A stretch of 64,000 bases of DNA from Hyunsoonleella flava (GTDB lineage Bacteria; Bacteroidota; Bacteroidia; Flavobacteriales; Flavobacteriaceae), in NCBI RefSeq assembly GCF_004310325.1, contig NZ_SIRT01000013.1, positions 55,611 through 119,610 of the forward strand, read 5' to 3'. Below are positions 1 to 9,221 of this stretch, one piece after another (the first letter of the stretch is position 1; each line of letters begins with the position of its first letter). The notes under the pieces were generated by a model. That model was given only the letters and a program-made list of their open reading frames with translations, searched no databases and had not been told where the DNA came from. The position numbers and the translations under genes were made by a program.

Positions 1-672
1 AAATTCAAAACCAAAGCGGTTATATTTAGTATCTATAGCATCTCGTGTTGTACCTGCAATGTCGGTTACAATATATCTATCTTCTCCAATTAGAGCATTT
101 ATAAATGACGATTTCCCTGCATTTGGTCGACCAACCACAGCAAAACGTGGTAAGTCTTCTTCAATTACTTCTTCTTTTTCTGGTAGTGCTTCAACTAGCG
201 CATCTAGTAAGTCTCCTGTACCACTTCCGTTAATACTGGCTACGGTGTAGTAATCTCCTAATCCTAATGCATAAAACTCTACAGCATCTTCGGCACGTTT
301 TCCGTTATCAACCTTGTTCACCACCAAAAAAACTGGTTTTGTAACTTTACGAAGTAATCGCGCTACATCTTCGTCCATCCCTGTAACACCAGTTTCTACA
401 TCCACCATGAAAATTATGGCATCTGCTTCATCAATAGCAAGCTCCACTTGTTTATCAATTTCGGCTTCAAAAACATCATCACTTCCTTTAACATAACCAC
501 CGGTATCAATTAGGGAAAACTCTCTTCCATTCCAATCGGTTTTCCCATAATGCCTGTCCCTAGTCACACCACTAACTGCATCAACAATAGCTTCTCGTTT
601 TTGTATCAAACGATTAAAAAACGTTGACTTTCCAACATTTGGTCTTCCTACTATAGCAACTATATTTCCCAT
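1..672 (-). CDS. der: GTPase Der (EngA), N-terminal part, cut by window edge
   Basis: Der is an essential double-domain GTPase that acts in maturation of the 50S ribosomal subunit. The start codon is at 672 and the reading frame is open for 224 codons to the left window edge. The translation begins [20 protein letters not shown], giving the first P-loop (GRPNVGKST), then a DTGG switch II, NKVD (G4) and, near residue 180, a second P-loop GRPNAGKSS, the tandem arrangement unique to Der. The C-terminal half of the second G domain and the KH-like domain lie outside the window. It is divergent from the next gene (76 bp apart). Identification is secure. Confidence 0.97.
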   Translation of the reverse strand, partial: MGNIVAIVGRPNVGKSTFFNRLIQKREAIVDAVSGVTRDRHYGKTDWNGREFSLIDTGGYVKGSDDVFEAEIDKQVELAIDEADAIIFMVDVETGVTGMDEDVARLLRKVTKPVFLVVNKVDNGKRAEDAVEFYALGLGDYYTVASINGSGTGDLLDALVEALPEKEEVIEEDLPRFAVVGRPNAGKSSFINALIGEDRYIVTDIAGTTRDAIDTKYNRFGFEF

Positions 673-748
673 GCTTCTTTAATTGGGTGCAAAGGTACTA
701 TATAAAATTGAAGAAAAAACAGTAATTTAACGAAGCAAACTAAACATT

Positions 749-1252
749 ATGCCAACTACTAACGACATTGTTTTAAGGCCGCGCTTTAAAATTGAATTGA
801 ATGAAAACAACGAAACGGTTTTAAAGCGGTTTGAAGATTTAAAAGCATCTCAAACCGACTTTACCATCACTAGAATTGATAATCATGTTTTTATAAAATA
901 CCCGAAGAAAGACCAGCATTTTTGGTCGCCCCAACTACATTTGGAGATTGACGAGGTTGACCAAAGTTCTAGTTTATTACATGGTTTATATGGCCCAAAC
1001 CCGACAGTGTGGACCATGTTTATGTTTTTGCATTTTGTAGTAGCATCGCTTTTTATAGCTATTGGGATTTGGGCGTATACCAACTGGAGTTTAAAATCTG
1101 ACTTTATGATACAAGTAAGCCTTATGGTACTTATGGTGATTATTTGGTTTGTTCTATACTTCGCTGGCAGAATAGGTAGAGACTCTAGTAAAAAAGAAAT
1201 GATACAGCTTAGGGATGTAATGGACAATGTATTACAACAAAAAAAGCCTTAA
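749..1252 (+). CDS. conserved two-helix membrane protein of unknown function
   Basis: 167 residues. No function recognised. The first ~85 residues are soluble and charged. Two hydrophobic stretches follow (about residues 89-110 and 120-141) with a short loop, then a charged tail rich in K and Q. This suggests a cytoplasmic N-domain attached to the inner membrane by a hairpin. It sits between the two GTPase genes der and era, both on the opposite strand, so it has its own promoter in the 76-bp divergent gap. The position between two ribosome-assembly GTPases may be conserved in Flavobacteriaceae but says little about its job. Confidence 0.7.
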   Translation: MPTTNDIVLRPRFKIELNENNETVLKRFEDLKASQTDFTITRIDNHVFIKYPKKDQHFWSPQLHLEIDEVDQSSSLLHGLYGPNPTVWTMFMFLHFVVASLFIAIGIWAYTNWSLKSDFMIQVSLMVLMVIIWFVLYFAGRIGRDSSKKEMIQLRDVMDNVLQQKKP

Positions 1253-1398
1253 TTGAGGGGGATCAACCAAAGCTTTAAAAACTAACTAACCCAAACTAAC
1301 TTTTTGAGACTTACAAATATTAATTTTTTAGGTTAACTAAAGGTTACCTAATCAAAAAGTAATTATTATAGTTTAAATTTAAAGCGTTAGATGCACCA

Positions 1399-2286
1399 TT
1401 ACTTATTATTATTATAACCGAAACGCTTCAACTGGTTTTGATTACTACGCCAATTTTTATTCACTTTCACATACAATTCCAAGTGAATTTGCTTGCCAAA
1501 AAACACTTCTAAATCCTTTCTTGCCTCTACGCCTACACGCTTTAGCGCACTTCCTTTATGCCCTATAATGATACCTTTTTGGGTTTCACGTTCAACCATG
1601 ATAACAGATCGTATTCTAATTATAGTTTCTTCTTCAAAAAATTCTTCGGTTTCTATTTCAACAGCATAAGGAATTTCCTTTTTATAATGAAGCAGTATTT
1701 TTTCTCTAATTTTTTCATTAATAAAGAAACGTTCTGGCTTATCTGTGAGCTGGTCTTTTGGATAAAATGGAGGAGATTCCGGTAGTAAATCTAGAATACG
1801 GTTAAACACTTCTTTTACGTTGAAACCTTGCAATGCTGAAATAGGAAAAATTTCTGCATTTGGCACCTTTTCTGCCCAAAGCTGCACCTGATTTTCTAAT
1901 TGTTCTTGATTAGAAGTATCAATTTTATTTAGCAAAAGAAGTACTGGTATTTTTGCATTGGTTATTTTTTTAAAGAAGGCTTCATCCTTGAGATTTTGTT
2001 CTCCAATTTCGACCATATAAATTAAAACATCGGCATCTTCAAAGGCAGATTTCACAAAATCCATCATAGAGGCCTGTAACTCATAAGCTGGTTTAATTAT
2101 TCCTGGAGTATCACTTAACACTACTTGAAAATCATCACCATTAACTATCCCTAAAATTCTATGGCGTGTGGTTTGCGCTTTTGAAGTAATAATCGAAAGT
2201 TTTTCGCCAACAAACGCATTCATCAATGTGGATTTACCCACATTTGGGTTACCAATAATGTTTACAAAACCTGCTTTGTGCGTCAT
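1399..2286 (-). CDS. era: GTPase Era
   Basis: 295 residues, normal length for Era, which binds 16S rRNA near its 3' end and helps 30S maturation. Visible motifs: P-loop GNPNVGKST (residues 12-20), DTPG switch II, NKID (G4), a SALQ G5-like segment, then a KH domain in the last ~90 residues with the IGHKGS turn. The C-terminus ends in a lysine/asparagine-rich tail. Start ATG at 2286 gives the standard Era N-terminus (MTHKAGFVNIIG). It is transcribed in the same direction as the FKBP gene upstream of it but a strong hairpin lies between them. Identification is secure. Confidence 0.97.
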   Translation of the reverse strand: MTHKAGFVNIIGNPNVGKSTLMNAFVGEKLSIITSKAQTTRHRILGIVNGDDFQVVLSDTPGIIKPAYELQASMMDFVKSAFEDADVLIYMVEIGEQNLKDEAFFKKITNAKIPVLLLLNKIDTSNQEQLENQVQLWAEKVPNAEIFPISALQGFNVKEVFNRILDLLPESPPFYPKDQLTDKPERFFINEKIREKILLHYKKEIPYAVEIETEEFFEEETIIRIRSVIMVERETQKGIIIGHKGSALKRVGVEARKDLEVFFGKQIHLELYVKVNKNWRSNQNQLKRFGYNNNK

Positions 2287-2313
2287 ATTTTAAACGTATT
2301 TAATTCAATATAA

Positions 2314-2351
2314 ACAAAAAAAACAGGAAGCATATAGCCTCCTGTTTTTTA
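2314..2351. terminator. bidirectional Rho-independent terminator
   Basis: Inverted repeat AACAGGA / TCCTGTT around a 10-nt loop, flanked by runs of A on the left and T on the right, so both strands give a stem followed by a U-tract. It lies just downstream of the FKBP gene (stop at 2376, minus strand) and upstream of era. Confidence 0.8.
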
Positions 2352-2375
2352 TTTATTAAAAATTTAGAAAAAATT

Positions 2376-3131
2376 TTATTTGTTTAAGATCTCTAATAAT
2401 TCCACTTCAAAAATTAACATTGAAAAAGGCTTAATCTCCCCACCTGGTCTTGGGTTAGCACCATAAGCTAATTCCTGCGGAATAAAAAACTTATATTTTG
2501 CACCTTCACTCATTAACTGTAGCCCTTCTGTCCATCCAGGAATCACTTGTGTAATACCAAATTCTGTTGGCTCTCCTCTATCAACAGAACTATCGAACAC
2601 AGTACCGTCAATTAAAGTACCATGGTAATGTACTTTAACTCTGTCTGCAGTGGTTGGTTTATCTCCATCACCTTCTTTCAGTACAATATACTGTAATCCA
2701 CTATCGGTTGTCATTACACCTTCATTAGCAACGTTTTCTTTTAAGAATTTCTCACCTTCTTCCTTATTAGCAGCAAACTTTACTTCTAACTCTTTCTTTC
2801 TTTTTTCCTCTTTTTTTGCATTCATCGCCTGTTGCTTTGCCATTATTGCAGTCCTATTTTTCTGCATATAACTTTGTATAATCGATTGGCGAGTTTCATC
2901 ATCCAAATAAACCTCTGCAGAATCAAGAATTTGCATATATCCTGCTAAGAATTTATCGTTATCTATTTCGATAAAGTTAGCATTAACCATTTCTCCTATT
3001 TGAAGTCCAGCAGCATAACTTACTGAATCTTTCTCAGTTTTTAAATCGGCTTTAGTTATTTTACCTGGTTTACTCTGACACGAAGCAATACTTACAACAA
3101 TTGCTAAAATTGATAATTTAATTAATCTCAT
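2376..3131 (-). CDS. FKBP-type peptidyl-prolyl isomerase, lipoprotein
   Basis: 251 residues. Signal peptide with lipobox ending at Cys18 (SIASC), so a lipid-anchored envelope protein. Residues ~25-130 form a helical, lysine-rich region resembling the FkpA/Mip dimerisation domain. The last ~105 residues are an FKBP domain with the typical VKVHYHGTLIDGTVFDSS and IPGWTEGLQLM segments and a IPQELAYG loop. It should catalyse proline isomerisation and assist folding of secreted or outer-membrane proteins. Monocistronic: a terminator follows it. Confidence 0.93.
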   Translation of the reverse strand: MRLIKLSILAIVVSIASCQSKPGKITKADLKTEKDSVSYAAGLQIGEMVNANFIEIDNDKFLAGYMQILDSAEVYLDDETRQSIIQSYMQKNRTAIMAKQQAMNAKKEEKRKKELEVKFAANKEEGEKFLKENVANEGVMTTDSGLQYIVLKEGDGDKPTTADRVKVHYHGTLIDGTVFDSSVDRGEPTEFGITQVIPGWTEGLQLMSEGAKYKFFIPQELAYGANPRPGGEIKPFSMLIFEVELLEILNK

Positions 3132-3234
3132 AGTCTATTCTTGTTTTTAATTGTCGCCAAATGTAACGAAATTAAGAACAGAAAAAAAACGTATTAACGT
3201 TCTATTTTGAAGATATTTGTTAGTAGAAAAGCAT

Positions 3235-6084
3235 CTATTCAGGTTTATATTGGGCGTCTGTTGTTAAAAGGAATTTATCCAACTCAAAACCATCTTCGCG
3301 CATTGAAAACATTATAATATGCTCACCTGCTTCTTTGATGTCAAGATAATTGGTATTTGGTGTGCCACAGTGATTCTCTGGTACACGTTGAGCGGAGGAC
3401 CAAGTCCAATTATGCTTTCCCTTACATAATTGAATTCTTTGTCCGCTTTCTGGCCAGTGTCCATCTAATCCAACATGAATTCCGTTATCTTCTGCCCCAC
3501 TAGAAAACGCTTTTACCCAAACATAATATTTTCCAGGAGTTTTAATGCTGACTTTATAGGCTACAACTCCTCCGGCTCCAGGTATAGGATAAAAATTTTC
3601 GCCTCTAACCAGTTTATCTTTATGAACTACTCTTGTATCCGGCAAGGCTTCAATGTAAGCTTCCCCACTAGCATTTGCAGTATGGTCATCAATATTGAGC
3701 AATGGTGCATGTTCATTTGCTTTTCTAACGTACCATTTTCTTGGACTATTATTATTTGTGTTGAAATGAAAGTCTTCCGCTTCTACCTCAATATTGTTTT
3801 CATGTGCTTCAAATGCAGTAGCGTTTTGTAAATCCTCATGTTTCAGAATGTCAGATTCAAAAAATGATAGCGCATTCCATCTACCTCTAGACCATGCGGT
3901 TCCTCCTTTTTCTGGAAGTCTACCGTTTGAATGCGCATTGGATGTTATGGTAATTACATCTCCTGTTTTAAGATACAGTGTTCCAAAATTGAGTTCTACC
4001 CTTTTGAATGATTCACTAACCTGAGGATTTGTGACGGTTTTTGCCAATGTTTTATTGATACTAATGGTATAGCTTGATTCTCCATCTTGTTCTGCCATCG
4101 CATTTAGCAGTAACTTATACATGCCCGTTTCACCATTAAATGTGGTTTTTGCACTAGCAAATCCTTTTCTTTGTTCTTCTTTGGAAGCATTTATCGCTAA
4201 AGCTTTATTTCTTTTGTCCTTATAATAACTAACATCCCCTTCAATGATTTGAAAATCCGATAGAGCGTTTAAAACTACAGATGCTTCTGAGACCTCATTA
4301 ATTCTAGTTTCTTTTGATTTGTTTGTAACCAAGGCTACCCAATCCCCCGTTTTTTCTGGTGGCATACCTAATGAAACTAGCTTGCCAGCTGTAACAGATT
4401 TCACTTTACCTTTCTTTAAATCCCCTCCTAATCTTGGGTTGTACCATCGCACATTAAATTTACCCGAAACTCCTGTTAGATTCAATTTTAATGGTTCCGC
4501 ATTAGGTTGGTAAATGGCATAAACCTCTCCTTTTTTAGCGAGAATATAATCTGATTTGTTTTCTGTTAAATCATCTGCAGCCACCATATCCTCGTATGGC
4601 AAATAAGTTTTAAAAAAATCTAACGCATGTCTTGTTTGATTCCAGAGGATGTCTCTAGAACGCCAATCTTCACATTTTAAATCATTATGATCATATTTAT
4701 AACCAAAATACCACTCTACACCAGCGCCACCAGCCATTAGGTTACCCCAAAGCACATTAGACCTCATACTATCATGATTAGGGTCATCGGCATCAGGTTT
4801 TGATCCAGTATGTGCTGGCCCAATTTCATCTAAAAACGCCACCCATGGTTTATTAAAATCTTTGGACTTTTTAATCCATTTTTTGGTCGTATAATTTACA
4901 TCTTCGGGCTTTTGTATTTGCATCGAAATACCGTCTATGTATTGATCTCCCAACAACGGATTTAAAATATGATCTTGTGCATAAGCCACTGCATGCGTAT
5001 GTATTACTACCAAATTTTTATAAGGATCGTTAGTTTTAATGTAGCGCGCCATTGCCTTTCTATCAGCATCGTTTTGTGCTTTTGGCGACCAGGTTTGATA
5101 ACCATTTTCTTCACCTAAATTCCAAATCACGCCTAAGTGATGAGAAAACCTTGCAATCATTTCTCTATAATAAAGCTTACGTTGTGTTTTTAACTCACCA
5201 ATATCTAGCAGCAGTTCATTTTCTGTTTCTTGGGTAATAATGTGCAACACTATTCCCAAATCATCCATGTGATCAAAAACCTTTTCCCATTGATCCAATT
5301 TGCTGCAATCAAAACGATAGCGCTCATTCATATCCGTCCAAGGCCAAACGTCGTCACCATCACCTTGAACATTCATTGTTAAAAAATATACAGAATTCAT
5401 ACCCTTAGAAGCCAGATAATTTAGAGCCCCAATAATCGATTTTCCTTTACCGTTTTGCCATGTTGGGTCGCCAGTATTCCAATCCTTAGTATGCGCTTCA
5501 TATTTATGAGACGCTGGTGTTTGGTCAAACTCATGGTATGCTAAAAAATTCTCTGGACTACCAGCACCTCCCTTTAAAAAAGGGGCTTTGGTATCAGCAT
5601 GTGCAGCGTAAGTTGTGCCATCATAAATTAATCTACCTTTTTGCCTAAATATTGATGTCTCTCCTGTTGATTCTTCAATGCTAAAACTACCTTTCATACC
5701 ATGAAAACCAACAGCTTCACCTTCGTAAATATCGTCACTTAATGCTATATTTTTTCCGTATCTAAAAAACACTTCGTATTCCCATTCTCCAATAGCATCA
5801 GGCACAAATCTTACTTTCCAGATTTTTCCAGATGAAGCGCTGGTTTCAGCAGCATTACCATCGGCAGCAAAAAACCCTGGAACTGTAAATATTCTTCCGT
5901 TATTTTTAAAAATAACATTCAACCGATAATTCAAAAAGGGATTATCCGCATCATACTCATGCAGTTCTTCACCTTCAAAACTAAGCGTTACTTTATGCCA
6001 CTGCTTTAATTCGCCTTCAACGGTAACATTTTGGGCAAATACACTAAGACAGAATAGAAAGAAAAAAACGGAATAATACTTCAT
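3235..6084 (-). CDS. DUF5060-type glycoside hydrolase-like secreted protein
   Basis: About 949 residues from the chosen start. The frame is open to 6186, but ATG at 6084 gives a clean signal peptide (MKYYSVFFFLFCLSVFAQ), so I prefer it. The N-terminal ~120 residues look like the DUF5060 beta-sandwich (WHKVTLSFEG opening). A TIM-barrel-like region follows (about 190-560) with WNLGEENG and FLDEIGPAHTG segments that supply candidate catalytic acids. The C-terminal ~200 residues look like a carbohydrate-binding sandwich (ISIKTPGKYYVWVKAFSSG). Proteins of this type occur in polysaccharide loci of marine Bacteroidota. Substrate cannot be told. It is divergent from the kelch gene, and both may serve a substrate other than starch. 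Confidence 0.75.
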   Translation of the reverse strand: MKYYSVFFFLFCLSVFAQNVTVEGELKQWHKVTLSFEGEELHEYDADNPFLNYRLNVIFKNNGRIFTVPGFFAADGNAAETSASSGKIWKVRFVPDAIGEWEYEVFFRYGKNIALSDDIYEGEAVGFHGMKGSFSIEESTGETSIFRQKGRLIYDGTTYAAHADTKAPFLKGGAGSPENFLAYHEFDQTPASHKYEAHTKDWNTGDPTWQNGKGKSIIGALNYLASKGMNSVYFLTMNVQGDGDDVWPWTDMNERYRFDCSKLDQWEKVFDHMDDLGIVLHIITQETENELLLDIGELKTQRKLYYREMIARFSHHLGVIWNLGEENGYQTWSPKAQNDADRKAMARYIKTNDPYKNLVVIHTHAVAYAQDHILNPLLGDQYIDGISMQIQKPEDVNYTTKKWIKKSKDFNKPWVAFLDEIGPAHTGSKPDADDPNHDSMRSNVLWGNLMAGGAGVEWYFGYKYDHNDLKCEDWRSRDILWNQTRHALDFFKTYLPYEDMVAADDLTENKSDYILAKKGEVYAIYQPNAEPLKLNLTGVSGKFNVRWYNPRLGGDLKKGKVKSVTAGKLVSLGMPPEKTGDWVALVTNKSKETRINEVSEASVVLNALSDFQIIEGDVSYYKDKRNKALAINASKEEQRKGFASAKTTFNGETGMYKLLLNAMAEQDGESSYTISINKTLAKTVTNPQVSESFKRVELNFGTLYLKTGDVITITSNAHSNGRLPEKGGTAWSRGRWNALSFFESDILKHEDLQNATAFEAHENNIEVEAEDFHFNTNNNSPRKWYVRKANEHAPLLNIDDHTANASGEAYIEALPDTRVVHKDKLVRGENFYPIPGAGGVVAYKVSIKTPGKYYVWVKAFSSGAEDNGIHVGLDGHWPESGQRIQLCKGKHNWTWSSAQRVPENHCGTPNTNYLDIKEAGEHIIMFSMREDGFELDKFLLTTDAQYKPE

Positions 6085-6257
6085 TTTAAATAATTTTACT
6101 TTGAATGGTTTAAATAGTTGGTTTAGAATTTTGTCCAAATTAAAAAACAATTCATAAAAAAATGACATCAATATAGTTTTTATCATGAATAATCATTTTC
6201 TTAATTCTAGCTTTAAACAATTCACTACATTTAAGCTTGTATATTTTAGGTTTTACA

Positions 6258-7562
6258 ATGGAGCATTTTAAAACATCCTTTCTTTATTTTTTTACAACTT
6301 TACTAATTTGCTTAAGCCCGCATATCAATGCGCAAACCGACCAATGGATTGATAAAAATGAAAGTGAAAATTACGTAGCTAGACATGAATGCTCTTTTGT
6401 TCAGGCAGGTGACAGATTCATCATGTTTGGAGGACGAGAGCAAGCACAACGACTTGATGTTTATAATTTTGAAACAGACACATGGTCTCAAGGCGGCAAT
6501 GCACCAAAAGAATTTAATCATTTTCAAGCCACATTTTACGAGGGGTTTATTTGGGTAATTGGCAGTTTTAAAACCAATACATTTCCCAATGAGATTCCAG
6601 CAGACCACATTTGGCTTTATTTTCCACCTACAAAAATGTGGATTAAAGGTCCTGAAATACCAAAAGACAGACGTCGCGGTGGTGCTGGTTTAGCCTTATA
6701 TAATGATAAATTTTATTTGGTTGGAGGCAATACCAAAGGACATAATGGCGGTTATGTAAATTGGTTTGATGTATATAATCCTAAAACCAATAGTTGGACG
6801 GTTCTAGAAAATGCGCCACATGCCAGAGACCATTTTAGTTGTGTTGTGGCAGATAACAAAATTTATGCACTTGGTGGTCGACATTCAGGAGGAGAGGGTG
6901 GTGTATTTAAACCTTTAATTGCTCCTGTTGATGTTTATGATTTTAAAACAAATCGTTGGACTCATTTGAACTATCCCTTACCGACACCAAGGGCAGCACC
7001 AAGTGTGGCGCTCTTTAGTAATGAATTGTTTGTAATGGGTGGTGAAGGCGCTAAAAAAGGGCCAGCCTACAAATTAGTTGAAGCTTACAATCTTAAAACC
7101 GAAGCGTGGTCTAGAAAAGCTGATATGCATTATCCAAGACATGGCACGCAAGCTATTGTTTCGGGAAATGGCATATATATCGCAGGAGGCTCTCCCAAAA
7201 GAGGCGGTGGCCGTCAACACAACATGGAAGTTTATAATAGTGATGCGCCTAAGGGAAGTAGTATTATCCCTAGCGAACTAAAACATTCTGAAACCGAATG
7301 TGTCCCTGTTGGTAAAGAAGCATCTATAAAAATTAAAAACAAAGGAGGCAATTCAGGGTGCTTTATCAACTCAATAATCATTGAAGGTGAACACGCTGAT
7401 ACATTTCAACTTCTTGATGATTACAGTTTAAAACTGATTAAAAACAAACAAGACTTACAATTGAAAGTAAAGTATCTTGGCGATACAAAGAATGATACTG
7501 CCAAAATGGTAATAACTTATAATGGCAACTTAAAAACGAGTGTCTTATTAAAATCTAAATAA
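6258..7562 (+). CDS. secreted kelch-repeat beta-propeller protein
   Basis: About 434 residues from ATG 6258; an upstream in-frame ATG at 6237 would only add MYILGFT before the signal peptide (MEHFKTSFLYFFTTLLICL...AQ). Residues ~25-330 hold about six kelch-like blades, recognisable by repeated GG doublets followed by Y...N and W (for example FYLVGGNTKGHNGG, IYALGGRHSGG, LFVMGGEGAKKG, IYIAGGSPKRGGG). The last ~90 residues form a beta-sandwich-like region. Kelch propellers bind glycans or proteins; no oxidase active site can be asserted. Divergent from the DUF5060 gene and converging with the GH13 gene, 5 bp apart. Confidence 0.8.
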   Translation: MEHFKTSFLYFFTTLLICLSPHINAQTDQWIDKNESENYVARHECSFVQAGDRFIMFGGREQAQRLDVYNFETDTWSQGGNAPKEFNHFQATFYEGFIWVIGSFKTNTFPNEIPADHIWLYFPPTKMWIKGPEIPKDRRRGGAGLALYNDKFYLVGGNTKGHNGGYVNWFDVYNPKTNSWTVLENAPHARDHFSCVVADNKIYALGGRHSGGEGGVFKPLIAPVDVYDFKTNRWTHLNYPLPTPRAAPSVALFSNELFVMGGEGAKKGPAYKLVEAYNLKTEAWSRKADMHYPRHGTQAIVSGNGIYIAGGSPKRGGGRQHNMEVYNSDAPKGSSIIPSELKHSETECVPVGKEASIKIKNKGGNSGCFINSIIIEGEHADTFQLLDDYSLKLIKNKQDLQLKVKYLGDTKNDTAKMVITYNGNLKTSVLLKSK

Positions 7563-7567
7563 AAGTA

Positions 7568-9217
7568 CTAATTAATTTTTTCTAAGAGTATCACCTCATA
7601 AGGAGTATTCAGTGTAACCTTACCGTCGACAACGTTTACTATTCTATTAGAATACGCATCGAATAATTCATCTTCATCAGAAAAAACAGCTGTAACGTCA
7701 ATCGTTTTTTCGCCTTTAGGCAAAGCTAAAGCGATTAAAACTTCATCTTTAAAATCGTCTTTTACAAACGTCCTACCAAACACATAAGGCTCTTTAGATA
7801 TCATTTTATGGATACCAGCTCCAACTGCTGGGTGGCTTGCTCTGAATCGACCTAACTTCTGCCAATGTTGTAGGATAGCTTTATTTTTTTCTAATTCGGT
7901 CCAGTTCATAAAAGAACGTAAAGTTGCATCTCCTTGCGTACCTTCAATAACAAGCGAACGTGCAGATTCATCACCATAATACACCTGTGACGCTCCAGGG
8001 CATAATAACAACTTCGTTGCGGTTTCATAAGGTTTTTCTCGGGATGGATCAAAAGGCTGCCCATCGTCATGGGAACTTAAATAATTTAAAACACTATAGC
8101 TTTTTAAATCTGTATTTAGAATATCTGAGTATTTCTTGAAGAATTCATCAATTGGCATTTGCGCTGCGTTCCATTTCGCTTCAAAATTGATAAGCCCATC
8201 AAAAGCCTTATCAAAATAATTGACTTTTTTATCTCCAAAGTCAAACGCGGTTTTAGCAGAAATACCATAATTATACACTTCACCAACTAAATAGAAGTCA
8301 TTATCATCTAAAACTTTATCTGGATTATTCGTTTTAAATTCAGCAAAGGCTTTATCACAAACTTCCTTAAATTCTTGCCATACATAAGGCTCGGTATGTT
8401 TTACGGTATCTACGCGATAGCCATCAATTCCAAAATCGATAATGTAATCGCTAAGCCATTTCATAATGTAAAACCGTGGTGCTCTTGGATGTCCCGTTCT
8501 TTTAAAAAACGCATCTAATTCTGCAACCTCTTGTTCATATCTGCCTTCTGCTTTCCATTTTTCGGTAAGTTGTTGTGGCAACTCTACGGCATCATTGCTT
8601 TCAGTACGGATATCAGGAAGATTTTTAACCAAGGTACAAGTCACCATATTTTCATAGGATTGATAATCGCATTGGGGTTCAGTTCGCACCCAAGTTTCAG
8701 GCCATAATGGATCTTTTTCTGTAACTGGCCCTGTGTGGTTTATAACAGCATCTAATAAAATGCGGATACCATTTTTATGTGCCGTTTCAACTAAAGCTTT
8801 TAAATCCTCTCGTGTACCAAAATTAGGATCAATTGACGTCCAATCGCTTGTCCAATACCCATGAAAACCATAAGTCAATCCTGTGCCCTCATCAGTACCG
8901 CCGTGTATTTGCTCTACAATTGGGGTCATCCAAATGGCATTTATGCCTAAATTGGTAAAATAACCTTCCTTAATTTTTTGGGTAACACCTTTAATGTCTC
9001 CGCCTTCAAACCCTCGAAGCTTTCCAGTTTCTAAAGTCCTGTTGAAGTTTACATCATTTGATGGATCTCCATTGTTAAATCTATCCGTTAATAAAAAATA
9101 AATATTTGCACCTTCCCAAACAAACGGTGTTTCAGGTTTTTCTACCGGGACTTCTTTTTTGTTTTCACAACTAAAAAAAACTAAAACTAGTAATGAAATG
9201 ACTATGTATTTCTTCAT
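7568..9217 (-). CDS. GH13 alpha-amylase family lipoprotein
   Basis: 549 residues. Lipobox at Cys17 (VFFSC). It should cleave alpha-1,4-glucans or maltodextrins in the periplasm or on the surface. All four GH13 regions are present: DAVINH (156-161), GYRVD with nucleophile Asp270, acid/base Glu313 in GEVYN, and His383-Asp384 in SSHDD. An early YFLLTDRFNNGD strand starts the barrel, and a short C-terminal beta domain ends it. It is the last gene of a tightly packed leftward cluster (4-bp gap to the next GH13 gene), suggesting one transcript with the maltose genes upstream. Confidence 0.95.
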   Translation of the reverse strand: MKKYIVISLLVLVFFSCENKKEVPVEKPETPFVWEGANIYFLLTDRFNNGDPSNDVNFNRTLETGKLRGFEGGDIKGVTQKIKEGYFTNLGINAIWMTPIVEQIHGGTDEGTGLTYGFHGYWTSDWTSIDPNFGTREDLKALVETAHKNGIRILLDAVINHTGPVTEKDPLWPETWVRTEPQCDYQSYENMVTCTLVKNLPDIRTESNDAVELPQQLTEKWKAEGRYEQEVAELDAFFKRTGHPRAPRFYIMKWLSDYIIDFGIDGYRVDTVKHTEPYVWQEFKEVCDKAFAEFKTNNPDKVLDDNDFYLVGEVYNYGISAKTAFDFGDKKVNYFDKAFDGLINFEAKWNAAQMPIDEFFKKYSDILNTDLKSYSVLNYLSSHDDGQPFDPSREKPYETATKLLLCPGASQVYYGDESARSLVIEGTQGDATLRSFMNWTELEKNKAILQHWQKLGRFRASHPAVGAGIHKMISKEPYVFGRTFVKDDFKDEVLIALALPKGEKTIDVTAVFSDEDELFDAYSNRIVNVVDGKVTLNTPYEVILLEKIN

Positions 9218-9221
9218 GGTT

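Noticed and set aside
59..496. Plus-strand ORFs at the left edge
   Set aside because: They are antisense shadows of der, whose minus-strand frame carries both P-loops.
6085..6186. Start of the DUF5060-type gene at 6186
   Set aside because: It would add 34 residues before a good signal peptide that begins at 6084.
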